From Phenylobacterium zucineum HLK1 (GTDB lineage Bacteria > Pseudomonadota > Alphaproteobacteria > Caulobacterales > Caulobacteraceae), in NCBI RefSeq assembly GCF_000017265.1, contig NC_011144.1, positions 2,830,001 to 2,894,000 of the forward strand: DNA of 64,000 bases, given 5' to 3'. Of this stretch, positions 25,672 to 34,218 are shown one piece after another; the first letter of the stretch is position 1, and each line of letters begins with the position of its first letter. The translations under genes and the position numbers were made by a program. A model generated the notes under the pieces. It was not told where the DNA came from and searched no databases. It saw only the letters and a list, made by a program, of their open reading frames with translations.

Positions 25672-26062
25672 AACTGCCTCCTCTTGGCCGCGTAGTACGG
25701 CCGCTCCGCTCCCCCCACGCGACCCGTGGAGGTTTGCTGTCCCGAGATGCGGTCATCCGCGCCCGTCAGCCGAGGGGAGGATGGGAGGAGTTCCGGTGGC
25801 GCCCCACGAAGTTTGATATTAACAACTGACGCTTGTGTGCTTCCCGGCGTATTCCGCCCGGGGCAACCTATTGATCCCGCCTCAGTATTCGTTCAGATGT
25901 AACCGGTGACCGGCGTTACACAGATTGGTGAATTTAGCCAAAGTTAATCATGTGCGTACGATTCGGTGCGGCTCCAGAACGCCCTTATCATTTGATAGCC
26001 GGGCAACCTCCGGAATCTAGTGTCTAGGCGCAGTTCGAGCTCGCTGGGATGGAGGGGTGCAA
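25672..26062. promoter_or_regulatory. 391-nt divergent promoter region, amyloid operon / Crp-type regulator
   Basis: No gene is supported here. It is less GC-rich than its surroundings around 25810-26010 and must hold the promoters of the operon at 25671 (minus) and the regulator at 26063 (plus). The clearest internal signal is the dyad at 25898-25920. Confidence 0.6.
25898..25920. promoter_or_regulatory. dyad TGTAAC-N11-GTTACA, candidate operator
   Basis: Perfect 6-bp arms with an 11-nt spacer that itself contains CCGG-TGA-CCGG. It lies about midway between the divergent genes. Its size would suit a dimeric winged-helix regulator such as the adjacent Crp/Fnr proteins, though it is not the classical TGTGA-N6-TCACA. 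Confidence 0.45.
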
Positions 26063-26803
26063 ATGTCGACGTTCACGTCAGCTGACGCCGCGCCTGTTAA
26101 GCAGCCCAGCTCCGCGTTCGCGGGGCTCGGGACGCTCCCGGGGGAAGCGGATCGCGTTCGGTCCTTCTGGAGAAGCGTGGAACGCTATCCTCCCGGCGTC
26201 ACCCTCCACGCGGGCACGGGTCTCAGCGCCAGGAAGGTGATCGTCTCCGGCTGGGCGTCCGAAACCCGGATCCTGCACGACGGGCGGCGGCAGATCTTCT
26301 CGTTCCTGCTGCCGGGCGACGCCGTAGACCTCGCCCGCGCCGGAAGCATCGGCCGCCGAAGCGTGGTGACGCTGACCCGGCTGGAGACGGTGGACGCCGA
26401 GGTGCTGCTGAACCGCAGCGACGCGACGCGCGAGACGGTGCGGGAAGCCATCCAGACCGCGATGCGGCGGAAGGAGGAGCGGCTCTTCGACCACATGGCC
26501 CGGATCGGCCGGCTGACCACGAAGGAACGCGTGCTCAACCTGCTGCTCGAGCTGCACGACCGGCTCGAGGCGGTGGGCCTGGCCAAGCAGGGCAGCTTCC
26601 GCATCCCGCTGACGCAGGAGGTGTTCGCCGACACCCTCGGCCTCAGCATCGTCCACATCAACCGCACGCTGCAGCACCTGCGCCGGGAGGGGCTCATCAC
26701 CCTGAAGGCGGGCACGGTGACCCTGCACGACCGGCGGCGGCTGGCGGCGCTCTGCTGCTACCAGATGACGGGCGAGGACGCGGAAAGCCCCCGCCTGATC
26801 TGA
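26063..26803 (+). CDS. Crp/Fnr-family transcriptional regulator 1
   Basis: 246 residues from ATG 26063 (GGAGG 7 nt upstream; an in-frame GTG at 26057 is too close to it). Degenerate cyclic-nucleotide-binding-like beta-roll with G-R-R-Q-I-F-S-F-L-L-P-G-D, dimerisation helix, and a C-terminal winged helix: L-T-Q-E-V-F-A-D-T-L-G-L-S-I-V-H-I-N-R-T-L. No Fnr-type N-terminal Cys cluster. Divergent from the amyloid operon, so a good candidate regulator for it. Closely related to the next gene. Confidence 0.85.
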   Translation: MSTFTSADAAPVKQPSSAFAGLGTLPGEADRVRSFWRSVERYPPGVTLHAGTGLSARKVIVSGWASETRILHDGRRQIFSFLLPGDAVDLARAGSIGRRSVVTLTRLETVDAEVLLNRSDATRETVREAIQTAMRRKEERLFDHMARIGRLTTKERVLNLLLELHDRLEAVGLAKQGSFRIPLTQEVFADTLGLSIVHINRTLQHLRREGLITLKAGTVTLHDRRRLAALCCYQMTGEDAESPRLI

Positions 26804-26927
26804 TTTCCAGGTCCGGCGGGGCAAAGCGCCAGCCAATGCGGCGAATGTTAAGGAGAACGGCGTTCGGACACGGCTCCTAGACGGATGAAGGGCTCGCCCT
26901 CTGCGCGAGCGCCGCATCGGTACGGAG

Positions 26928-27659
26928 ATGTCCGAGCTCGATCCCTCGACCGAGGCCTGGCTGAACCTTGCGCTCGACCACGCGCTGGCCGGCCTGCATC
27001 ACAACGGCGGACTGGCCCCGGAGGCGGGGGCCATGCTCCGCCAGAGCGTGCGGCGGCTGGAGCGCTATCCCGCCGGAGCCCTCGTCAACGCCAGCACGCG
27101 CAAGCCTGAGGTGAAGTGGATCGTCACGGGCTGGGCCAGCGAGATGCGCATCCTGCCGGACAGCCGCCGGCAGATCTGCTCGTTCCTGATCCCGGGGGAC
27201 GTCTTCACCGCCCGCCCTGCCAACAGCTCCAGTTGCGGGGTCGTGGCCCTCACGCGGATGGACTGCGCCGACGTCGAGCGGACGCTGGACGGCTCGCCCG
27301 AGCCTATCCGCCCTGCGGTCTGGGAAGCCGTCGCCCGCAGCCTGAGCCTGATGCTGGAGCGCCGGTACGAGCACATCACCCGCCTGGGCCAGCTCGGGGC
27401 CGCCGAGCGGCTCGTTCACCTGCTGCTGGAGCTGCGCGAGCGTCTGGAGACGGTGGGGCTCGCCGCGCCCGACAAGTTCCGCCTGCCCCTGACCCAGGAG
27501 CACCTGGCCGACGCCCTAGGACTTAGCATCGTCCACGTGAACCGAACCCTGCGCCACCTTCGGGCCCAGCGACTCCTCGAAGTGAAGTTCGGCGGCGTCG
27601 CCCTGCTTCAACCCGCCCGCCTGGCGGACATCGCCGGGCGTTTCGACGAGCCGGTCTGA
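26928..27659 (+). CDS. Crp/Fnr-family transcriptional regulator 2 (tandem paralogue)
   Basis: 243 residues, same layout as the preceding regulator: W-I-V-T-G-W-A-S-E-M-R-I-L, S-R-R-Q-I-C-S-F-L-I-P-G-D, and HTH L-T-Q-E-H-L-A-D-A-L-G-L-S-I-V-H-V-N-R-T-L. The two differ in their N-terminal 60 residues, so they likely sense different inputs or form different dimers. GGAG sits directly before the ATG, an unusually short spacing. The 3' end overlaps the antisense ChrR-like pseudogene. Confidence 0.85.
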   Translation: MSELDPSTEAWLNLALDHALAGLHHNGGLAPEAGAMLRQSVRRLERYPAGALVNASTRKPEVKWIVTGWASEMRILPDSRRQICSFLIPGDVFTARPANSSSCGVVALTRMDCADVERTLDGSPEPIRPAVWEAVARSLSLMLERRYEHITRLGQLGAAERLVHLLLELRERLETVGLAAPDKFRLPLTQEHLADALGLSIVHVNRTLRHLRAQRLLEVKFGGVALLQPARLADIAGRFDEPV

Positions 27660-28233
27660 TCCCGGCCTGCGCGGCAACCGCAGGCGGCCGAGGATCCGGA
27701 TGGTGCGCCGCCACAGGAAGCCCGGCCATTCCCCGTCGCTGACGACCAGCGCCAGGCAGCCCTGGCCCGAGACCGGCCGTAGCAGCCGCCGCTCGTCGAG
27801 GCCGATGTAGTCGCCCGCCTCGAACGTGTCGGCGCCGTCCGAGAAGCCCCCCCTCCAGCACCACCACGGCGCCCACGCCCCGCTCGCCCCCGAGCGGCAG
27901 CCGGGCGCCCGTCCCCGCCTTCAGGAGCCAGACCTCCTCGCCCAGGCCGCTGACGCCCCTCAGCTCGGCCGCGCGCACGCCATAGCCGATCCATCGCCAG
28001 GGGCCCTGGGCCACGCCGCGCAGAGGCATCGGCAGGAGGGCCGGCTCGCGCTTGCCGCGCCGGCGCGCGCCTTCCGGCGGCGCCTCGACGAGACCGGCCA
28101 CCGCCTGGGCCGCGATCGCGCAGACCGAGCAGAATTCGAGGTGGGTGTTGACGGCCAGCGTCAACCCCGGCGGCAGGTTGGCGGCCATGCAATCAGCTCG
28201 GACCTGGGCCGATGGGTGATGCCTTACCGCCAC
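27516..28233 (-). pseudogene. ChrR-like zinc anti-sigma factor / cupin, frameshifted in a G7 run
   Basis: The N-terminal zinc anti-sigma domain is intact and matches R. sphaeroides ChrR ligand positions exactly: H6, H31, C35, C38 (H-L-E-F-C-S-V-C), from a GTG start at 28233. The cupin domain begins (W-L-L-K-A-G-T-G, G-A-V-V-V-L-E-G) but the frame is lost at a run of seven Gs (plus-strand C7, 27847-27853). Reading six Gs restores D-G-A-D-T-F-E-A-G-D-Y-I-G-L-D-E and W-R-R-T-I-R-I-L, giving a protein of about 238 residues that ends at 27516. As read, the frame ends at 27523 in nonsense. No ECF sigma gene is adjacent. It may be a real mutation, a phase-variable tract or a sequencing error. Confidence 0.75.
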
Positions 28234-28621
28234 GACAATCGCTGCTCCGTCGCCCCCCGCCAGTCCGCGCCCGCCTCTACTTCCCTATGTTGAGACGGGC
28301 GGGCTGCCAACGATCATAAATTGAGCCTCAGTTCCGAATGCGGCGCCAAGGCCTGCGCCAAGGCGATCTACGTCACATTCCAGTATTGGGATGCGGCGAG
28401 GATACTCAAATCAGAACAATCTATGGGCGAGGGGCGTGACAAAATTCCCGCTAAAGGGTAGCACTGTTATGCGGCCCTTCGGGCGACCCGTGCAGCCTGC
28501 ACGCGTCTCCATTGTTGGCGGAGGGGCGCAAGGGGGGCGTTGCGTTGGGGTTCTTGCACAGCTTGATGGTGCGCGGACGTCGGCTGGACGGCTCCGCGGC
28601 GCGCAGCGGCGGAGCGGTCAC
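28234..28621. other. 388-nt stretch without a supported gene
   Basis: It lies between divergent genes (ChrR-like, minus; thioredoxin-like, plus). An open frame from 28391 joins the downstream gene but has atypical composition and no ribosome site, so I treat it as leader DNA. I see no convincing operator or RNA structure in it. Confidence 0.5.
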
Positions 28622-29092
28622 GTGAATGCCATACCGATCGAGGAACCGGCCGCGGCCGGGTCCGGCCGCCGCGGCGGCCGGTCGAATCCCGCCAAACAGG
28701 CGGCGGGTCAGCGGGGAGCGGCCGGCGCCCGGAACGCATTCCCCCAGACGATCACCGACGGACAGCTCAGCGCCCTGCTCGCGGAGGGACGCGGCACCCT
28801 GCTGATCGACGTCTCGGCCAGCTCCTCGGGCCTCGGCCGGACCATGGACGAGCAGTTCCGCCTCGCCGCCAAGGCGCTGCGCTCGCGGGTCAGGATGCTG
28901 ACGATCGACGTGCACCGCCATCCCGCCGCGGCCATCGAGCTCAGCGTCAACGCCTTCCCGACCCTGATCCTCCTGCGCGGCGGCCAGGCGATCGCCCGCC
29001 ACGCCGGCGTGATGAGCGCCGAGATGATCGTGAACTGGACGCGACAGGCGTTGGCGGACGCGCTCCGCGCGCGCCGCACTCCACGGGCCTGA
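28622..29092 (+). CDS. thioredoxin-fold protein without the CxxC active site
   Basis: 156 residues from the GTG at 28622 (GGAG about 8 nt upstream). The body has the thioredoxin strand-helix order: L-L-I-D-V-S-A-S at the position of the active-site strand, then L-T-I-D-V-H-R-H-P and the cis-proline-type A-F-P-T-L-I-L-L-R-G-G. Where thioredoxins carry WCGPC this protein reads S-S-S-G-L-G, so it cannot do dithiol chemistry and may serve as a binding or chaperone-like domain. No signal peptide is evident. Function unknown. Confidence 0.6.
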   Translation: MNAIPIEEPAAAGSGRRGGRSNPAKQAAGQRGAAGARNAFPQTITDGQLSALLAEGRGTLLIDVSASSSGLGRTMDEQFRLAAKALRSRVRMLTIDVHRHPAAAIELSVNAFPTLILLRGGQAIARHAGVMSAEMIVNWTRQALADALRARRTPRA

Positions 29093-29273
29093 GGCGCTGC
29101 CGCCTGACGGCCGGGGGGCCCCGGCCCCGCTGGGGAGGCTGGGGCCGGGACCGAGCAGGGCCGGAGCGCCAGGCGGGGGGTGTGCGCGCCGCTGCTCGCC
29201 CCCGACTTTCGCGCCGATCGCCCGGGCCGCATCAGTACATTTGATGATCCGCGCGTTCGCGAGCGCGCCCGCG

Positions 29274-29304
29274 AAAAAGAAAAGGCCCGCCGAACGGCGG
29301 GCCT
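29274..29304 (-). terminator. Rho-independent terminator of the pstS-like gene
   Basis: GGCCCGCC (29285-29292) pairs perfectly with GGCGGGCC (29297-29304) across a GAAC loop. On the minus strand the stem is followed by TTTTCTTTTT, a good terminator 25 nt after the stop at 29329. Confidence 0.85.
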
Positions 29305-29328
29305 CCCCTGCAGAGCCTTGCACCGTCC

Positions 29329-30414
29329 TCAGGAGGCGGGCGCCGTCATCGGCGTCAGGGCCTTGGCCGCGTCGCGCTGGGCGGTCAGTTCGTCGGCCGG
29401 CAGCGGGATCAGGCCGCGCTGCAGCAGATAGCCGCCGCGCCCGACGGCGGCCTCCGACAGGAAGCCGTCCACGAACTCCTTCAGGCCCGGCGTGACGCCG
29501 ATGTTCGCCCTCTTCACGTAGATGTAGAGCGAACGCGACAGCGGGTACTTGCCCGTCGAAATGTTCTCCAGGGTCGGCGAGACGCCCTCGATGTCGGCGG
29601 CCTTCACCTTGTCCATGTTGTTCTCGAGGAAGGAATAGCCGAACACGCCGACCGCGTTCGGGGTCTTCTCGAGGGTCTGGACGATGACGTTGTCGTTCTC
29701 GCCGGCGTCGATCCAGGCGCCGTCCTTGCGCAGGGTGTGGGCGCGCTGCTTGAACGCCTCTTCGTCCGAGGACTTCAGTGCGGCCATGGCCGGGACCTTC
29801 TCGGCGCCCTTCTCCATGGCCAGTTCGACGAAGGCGTCGCGCGTGCCCGAGGTCGGCGGCGGGCCGTAGGCGACGATCCGCTCGTTCGGCAGCCCGGGCG
29901 CGACGGCGCTCCAGGTCGCCGCCGTGTTGGTGGCGAAGCCGGAGCCCTGCGGGACCTCGGCGGCGAGCGCGCGGTAGATCTGTTCGCGGGTCAGGTGGAA
30001 GGTCGGGGCGTTCTTGGCGTTGGCGATGACGATGCCGTCGTAGCCGATCTTCACCTCGAGAATGTCGGTGACGCCGTTGGCCTGGCAGGCCTCCCACTCT
30101 GACTTCTTCATGCGGCGCGAGGCGTTCGCCACGTCGGGGAAGTTGCGGCCGGCGCCGCCGCAGAACAGCTTGATGCCGCCGCCGGTGCCCAGGCTCTCGA
30201 CCTTGGCCGGCGCGCCGCCGGTGGTGCGGGCGACGGTCTCGGCCACGCGCGTCGCGAACGGGAAGACGGTCGAGGAGCCGGCGGCCCAGACCTGGCCCTG
30301 GGCGCCGCCCTTGGGCGCGGCGCCCTGGCCGGCGGGGCTTCCGCCCCCCTGCCCGCAGGCGGCTAGGCTGAGCGCGGCGAGCGCGACGGTGGCGGTGAGG
30401 ATCGGGAATCGCAT
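29329..30414 (-). CDS. pstS: PstS-family phosphate-binding lipoprotein (orphan)
   Basis: 361 residues. Lipoprotein signal with lipobox L-A-A-C at about residues 17-20. The periplasmic binding fold shows A-G-S-S-T-V-F-P (phosphate loop), G-T-G-G-G-I-K-L-F-C, and S-G-T-R-D-A-F. It binds phosphate outside the inner membrane. pstC, pstA, pstB, phoU or phoB are not adjacent, so it either works with a transporter encoded elsewhere or serves as a sensor or scavenger. A strong terminator follows the gene. Confidence 0.88.
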   Translation of the reverse strand: MRFPILTATVALAALSLAACGQGGGSPAGQGAAPKGGAQGQVWAAGSSTVFPFATRVAETVARTTGGAPAKVESLGTGGGIKLFCGGAGRNFPDVANASRRMKKSEWEACQANGVTDILEVKIGYDGIVIANAKNAPTFHLTREQIYRALAAEVPQGSGFATNTAATWSAVAPGLPNERIVAYGPPPTSGTRDAFVELAMEKGAEKVPAMAALKSSDEEAFKQRAHTLRKDGAWIDAGENDNVIVQTLEKTPNAVGVFGYSFLENNMDKVKAADIEGVSPTLENISTGKYPLSRSLYIYVKRANIGVTPGLKEFVDGFLSEAAVGRGGYLLQRGLIPLPADELTAQRDAAKALTPMTAPAS

Positions 30415-30480
30415 GGCGGAGCTCCGGATGTCGGTTGGCGTCGCGCTATCACCTGCGTGTGACAGTTCGTTGACGGATGA

Positions 30481-31284
30481 TCAGACCTCGTCGTTCGGGA
30501 TGTTCAGCAGCGTGCCGCAGGCCTTGCAGTGAACGGCGTCGGCGTCGTGGCGCATCAGGCCGCACGTCGGGCAGGTGAAGCGGACCTTGTACGGACGGAT
30601 CAGCGTCTGGGCGAGGCGGACGAACAGCGTGATGCCGCTGATCATGATGATGATGGCCAGCAGCTTGCCCCAGGCCCCCGGCAGGGTGATGTCGCCGAAG
30701 CCCGTCGTCGTCAGCGCCGTGACGGTGAAATAGAGCGCGTCCAGGTAGCCCGAGATGCCGGGGTGCTCGCGCGCGAAGCTGGCGTAGACGAAGCCCGTCG
30801 ACACGAAGACGAAGGTGACCAGCGTGGCCACCGCCTTGGTGACGTCCTCCCACCGCGTGTCGTCGTAGCGGCGACCGACCGTCTCCCAGAAGAAGTCGCT
30901 GTGGAACAGGCTCCATAGCCGCAGCACCCGCAGGAAGGCCAGGTTGAACAGCCACAGCGGGAAGAGCAGCGTGACCAGCACGAAGAGGTCCACCCATACG
31001 CTGGGGCGGCGGAGCCAGTCGCGCAGGCTCACATAGGCGAGCGCCCGCGCCGCCAGGTCCAGCGCCAGGATCAGGGCGACGAAATAGTCGATGAAGAGAT
31101 AGGCCGGATACTCCCGCAGGAACGGCGAGGCGATGAAGAAGCCGATGAGCAGGAAATCCAGCGCGATGACGCTCAGCCGGAAGCGCACCGCGCGCGGCGA
31201 GCGGCCGTAGTAGAGCTCGCGCAGCCGCACCCGCAGGCGCGGAAGCCGCCGGCGCGTGCCGGTCTCGGTCGCTGGTTCCGCCAA
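30481..31284 (-). CDS. two-pore-region-type ion (K+) channel with C-terminal zinc ribbon
   Basis: 267 residues from a TTG start with GGGAG upstream. Six hydrophobic segments of the voltage-gated ion channel type (S1-S4-like region at about 36-125, S5 at about 150-170, S6 at about 207-226) with a selectivity filter T-T-T-G-F-G-D at 192-198. T-G-F-G-D in place of T-V-G-Y-G is the variant seen in many bacterial channels. The cytosolic tail has four cysteines (C238, C241, C253, C256) in a zinc-ribbon pattern, C-P-T-C-G and C-K-A-C-G, an unusual addition that may sense metal or redox state. Confidence 0.8.
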   Translation of the reverse strand: MAEPATETGTRRRLPRLRVRLRELYYGRSPRAVRFRLSVIALDFLLIGFFIASPFLREYPAYLFIDYFVALILALDLAARALAYVSLRDWLRRPSVWVDLFVLVTLLFPLWLFNLAFLRVLRLWSLFHSDFFWETVGRRYDDTRWEDVTKAVATLVTFVFVSTGFVYASFAREHPGISGYLDALYFTVTALTTTGFGDITLPGAWGKLLAIIIMISGITLFVRLAQTLIRPYKVRFTCPTCGLMRHDADAVHCKACGTLLNIPNDEV

Positions 31285-31381
31285 GCAAAGGTCTCCCGTC
31301 GGTGCGGTGAACCCCCTGCGCCCGCCGAGGGTTCATGCGATGGCCGCGCAGGCTCGCGCGGCTGAGCCTGGAGGACAAGTG

Positions 31382-31576
31382 ATGCCTGCCAAATCCGCCG
31401 CCCAGCAGAAGGCCGCCGGCGCCGCGCTGTCGGCCAAACGCGGCGATACGCCCAAGAGCAAGCTGAAGGGCGCCTCGAAGTCGATGGCCGACTCCATGAG
31501 CGAGAAGGAACTCGAGAAGATGGCGTCGACCAAGCGCAAGGGAAAGCCCGAGCACGTCTCCGACCGCCGTTCCTGA
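31382..31576 (+). CDS. small basic DUF3008-family protein
   Basis: 64 residues; M-P-A-K-S-A-A-Q-Q-K-A-A-G-A-A-L-S-A-K-R start, then K-L-K-G-A-S-K-S-M and E-K-E-L-E-K-M-A-S-T-K-R-K-G-K-P. Lys/Ala/Ser-rich, predicted disordered. GGAGG lies 7 nt before the ATG at 31382. The family is widespread in alphaproteobacteria, often stress-related, with no known biochemical function. Confidence 0.85.
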   Translation: MPAKSAAQQKAAGAALSAKRGDTPKSKLKGASKSMADSMSEKELEKMASTKRKGKPEHVSDRRS

Positions 31577-31659
31577 GGCTTGGCGCCCGCCCCCCGATTG
31601 AGCCAAGCTCCGCCTTGACCGGCGCAAAGACCGGCTGAGGAACTGCAGGGGGGCATCGC

Positions 31660-33147
31660 ATGATCCGACTTTCTCGCCGCGCGTTCGCCGGCGCGCCGCT
31701 GGCGCTGGCCGCGTGCGCCACGGTTCCGGAGCGGGCGTTCCGCCCAACGCCGGGCTGGCCCGACGCCACCGAGACCGCGGCCATGATCCGCCGCGGCGAG
31801 ATCACGGCCGGACAGGCCGTCCGCAGCGCGATCGACCGGACCCTCGCACTGCAGCCCAGGCTCAACTTCCTCGTCGCCTCCGATTTCGACCGGGCGCTCG
31901 CCAGGGCCGCCACGGGACCCGGCGATGGCCCCTTCGCGGGCGTGCCCTTCCTCGTGAAGGACCTCGACGACTATCGCGGCCTCCCGACCCGTTCGGGCTC
32001 GTTCTCGCAGCTGCCCCTGCCGCCCGCGCAGGGTCAGGGGCCGCTGATCGACGCCTTCGAGCGCGCGGGCGTGGTCGTGATCGGCAAGTCCGCGACGCCC
32101 GAGTACGGCTTCCTGCCCACCACCGAGCCGGCGGCCTTCGGACCCACGCGGAATCCGTGGGATCCGACCCGCTCCAGCGGCGGCTCGTCCGGCGGGGCGG
32201 CCGCCGCCGTGGCCGCAGGCGCGGTCCCCTTCGCCCACGCCAGCGACGGCGGCGGTTCGATCCGCATCCCGGCCTCGTGCTGCGGTCTGTTCGGCCTGAA
32301 GCCCTCCCGCGGCCGCATGGTCGGGGCCCGCGAGCAGACGAAGATCAGCGACCTGTCGGTGGACCACGTGCTGACCCGCAGCGTCCGGGATTCCGCGGCC
32401 ATGTTCGCCCTCACCGAGGACGCGGGCGAGGGCGCGCAGCACCCGCCCGTGGGCCTCGTCACCGCCCCGCTCCGCCGCCGGCTGCGGGTGGGCCTCGTCA
32501 TGGAGGGCATGGCCGGCAAGGCCCCCTCGCCCGAGGTCCGGGCCGCCACCGAGGCCAGCGCGCGGCTGTTGGAGAGCCTCGGCCACACGGTGGTCCCGAC
32601 CCGCTGGCCGACCGGTCCCGAGTTCACCCAGGACTTCCTGCTGCTGTGGGCCTCGGGCGCCGCCCAGCTCGCCGGCGCCATCGGCAAGGCGGCCGGCCGC
32701 CAGCCCGACACCACCCTCCTGGAGCCGTTCAGCCTGGGCATGGCCGAGATGTTCGCCAAGGCGCCGCCCGGCGCGCTGGGCCAGGCAATGGAGCGGCTGC
32801 ACGCCGCCGCCATGGCCTACGATCCCTGGTTCGTCGGCAACGGCCTCGACGTGGTGATGTCCCCCGTCCTGTCTGCGCCGCCGCCGCCCCTGGGCTGGGT
32901 GGGGCCGGGCGTGCCCTTCGACACCCTGGTCGAGCGGCTGACCGAGTACGTGGGCTACACGACCTATCACAACGTCACGGGCGCGCCGGCCATGAGCGTG
33001 CCGCTGAACTGGATCGGCGCCGGCCTGCCGGTCGGCACGCAGTTCGCCGCCCGCGTCGGCCACGAGGCCCTGCTGTTCCAGCTCGCCTACCAGCTCGAGG
33101 CGGCCCAGCCCTGGGCCGGCCGCCTGCCGCCGGTCCGCGCGCTCTAG
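31660..33147 (+). CDS. amidase-signature family hydrolase, exported
   Basis: 495 residues. The N-terminus R-R-A-F-A-G-A-P-L-A-L-A-A-C suggests a Tat-type leader with a lipobox-like Cys at 19. The amidase-signature triad is present with the normal spacing: K100 (F-L-V-K-D), S176 (G-G-S-S-G-G) and nucleophile S200 (D-G-G-G-S-I-R-I-P-A). It would hydrolyse a carboxamide in the periplasm; glutamyl-tRNA amidotransferase GatA is excluded by the export signal and context. Substrate unknown. The 3' end overlaps the convergent acyl-CoA dehydrogenase gene by 4 nt. Confidence 0.88.
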   Translation: MIRLSRRAFAGAPLALAACATVPERAFRPTPGWPDATETAAMIRRGEITAGQAVRSAIDRTLALQPRLNFLVASDFDRALARAATGPGDGPFAGVPFLVKDLDDYRGLPTRSGSFSQLPLPPAQGQGPLIDAFERAGVVVIGKSATPEYGFLPTTEPAAFGPTRNPWDPTRSSGGSSGGAAAAVAAGAVPFAHASDGGGSIRIPASCCGLFGLKPSRGRMVGAREQTKISDLSVDHVLTRSVRDSAAMFALTEDAGEGAQHPPVGLVTAPLRRRLRVGLVMEGMAGKAPSPEVRAATEASARLLESLGHTVVPTRWPTGPEFTQDFLLLWASGAAQLAGAIGKAAGRQPDTTLLEPFSLGMAEMFAKAPPGALGQAMERLHAAAMAYDPWFVGNGLDVVMSPVLSAPPPPLGWVGPGVPFDTLVERLTEYVGYTTYHNVTGAPAMSVPLNWIGAGLPVGTQFAARVGHEALLFQLAYQLEAAQPWAGRLPPVRAL

Positions 33148-34217
33148 GCCGCCAGCCCCTGCAGGCGCGCGGCGGTCTCGCGCACCCGCTCGGGTCCGCC
33201 GAACAGCTGCCGGTTCAGGCCGATGCGCTTGAACCAGTAGTGCAGGCCCAGCAGGTCGGTGATGCCGATGCCGCCGTGCACCTCGGTGGCCGTACGCGCG
33301 ACGAAGCGGCCGATCTCCGATGTGTGCGCCTTGGCGTGGGCCGCCATCAGCGGCGCTTCGTCCGGCGCGTGGTCGAAGGCGTAGGCCGCGTACCAGACCA
33401 GGGCCCGCGCCGGCTCGATCTCGGCGGCCATTTCGGCGCAGAGGTGCTTCACCGCCTGGAACGAGCCGATCACCCGGCCGAACTGGCGCCGTTCCTGGGC
33501 GTAGCCGACGGCCTTGCCGAGCATGGCTCCGGCCGCGCCGACCGTGTCGGCGGCCAGCATGACCCACGCCGCGTCGCGCAGCCGCTCCAGCGCCCCGTTC
33601 GAGGCGAGCGGCTCGGCGGGCGTGGCCTTGAACGAAATCTCGGTGAGCCGCCGGGTGGCGTCGATGGTGCGCATCGGCGCCGTGGCCTCGGCGCTCTCGG
33701 CGAGGTGCAGGCCGCCGGTCCGGTCGGCGACCACCAGCAGGTCCGCGCCCTCTGCCCCCACGGCGAAGAGCGCCCTGCCCGTCAGCCGGCCGGCCACGGC
33801 GTCGACGCCCGCGCCGTCCCGGGCGCCGGCGATCGGCTCGGCGATGGCCACGCCCGCGGTGATCTCGCCGGCCGCCAGACTCGGCAGCCAGCGGGCCTGC
33901 TGCTCGGCCGAGCCGGCCAGCTTCAGCGCGAGGGGGGCCAGCACCGCCGATCCGAGGAACGGCGTCGGGGCGACCGTGCGGCCCAGGGCCTCGGCGGCCA
34001 GCGCGGCCTCGATGAGCCCCAGTCCCAGGCCGCCGTGGGCCTCGTCGATCAGCAGCCCGGGCAGGCCCAGCTCGGCCAGTCCGGCCCAGATGTCCCCGGC
34101 GCAGGGCTCGTTGTCGTCGGCGAAGCGCCGCACCCGCTCCAGGGGCGCGAGCTCGGCCAGGGCCTTCGCCAGGCTGTCCTGCAGCAGGACCTGGTCCTCG
34201 GAGAGCGCGAACCTCAT
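33144..34217 (-). CDS. acyl-CoA dehydrogenase (second gene of a pair)
   Basis: 357 residues from ATG 34217. ACAD fold with Y-G-G-like segment E-A-H-G-G-L-G-L-G and C-terminal Q-F-G-R-V-I-G-S-F-Q-A-V-K-H and E-V-H-G-G-I-G-I-T. The middle domain is short and lacks the clear substrate-loop sequence of its partner. The start is 1 nt after the stop of the upstream ACAD gene, so they are coupled. Unequal adjacent ACAD pairs can form heteromeric enzymes; here this is inference. Substrate unknown. Confidence 0.85.
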   Translation of the reverse strand: MRFALSEDQVLLQDSLAKALAELAPLERVRRFADDNEPCAGDIWAGLAELGLPGLLIDEAHGGLGLGLIEAALAAEALGRTVAPTPFLGSAVLAPLALKLAGSAEQQARWLPSLAAGEITAGVAIAEPIAGARDGAGVDAVAGRLTGRALFAVGAEGADLLVVADRTGGLHLAESAEATAPMRTIDATRRLTEISFKATPAEPLASNGALERLRDAAWVMLAADTVGAAGAMLGKAVGYAQERRQFGRVIGSFQAVKHLCAEMAAEIEPARALVWYAAYAFDHAPDEAPLMAAHAKAHTSEIGRFVARTATEVHGGIGITDLLGLHYWFKRIGLNRQLFGGPERVRETAARLQGLAA

Positions 34218-34218
34218 G

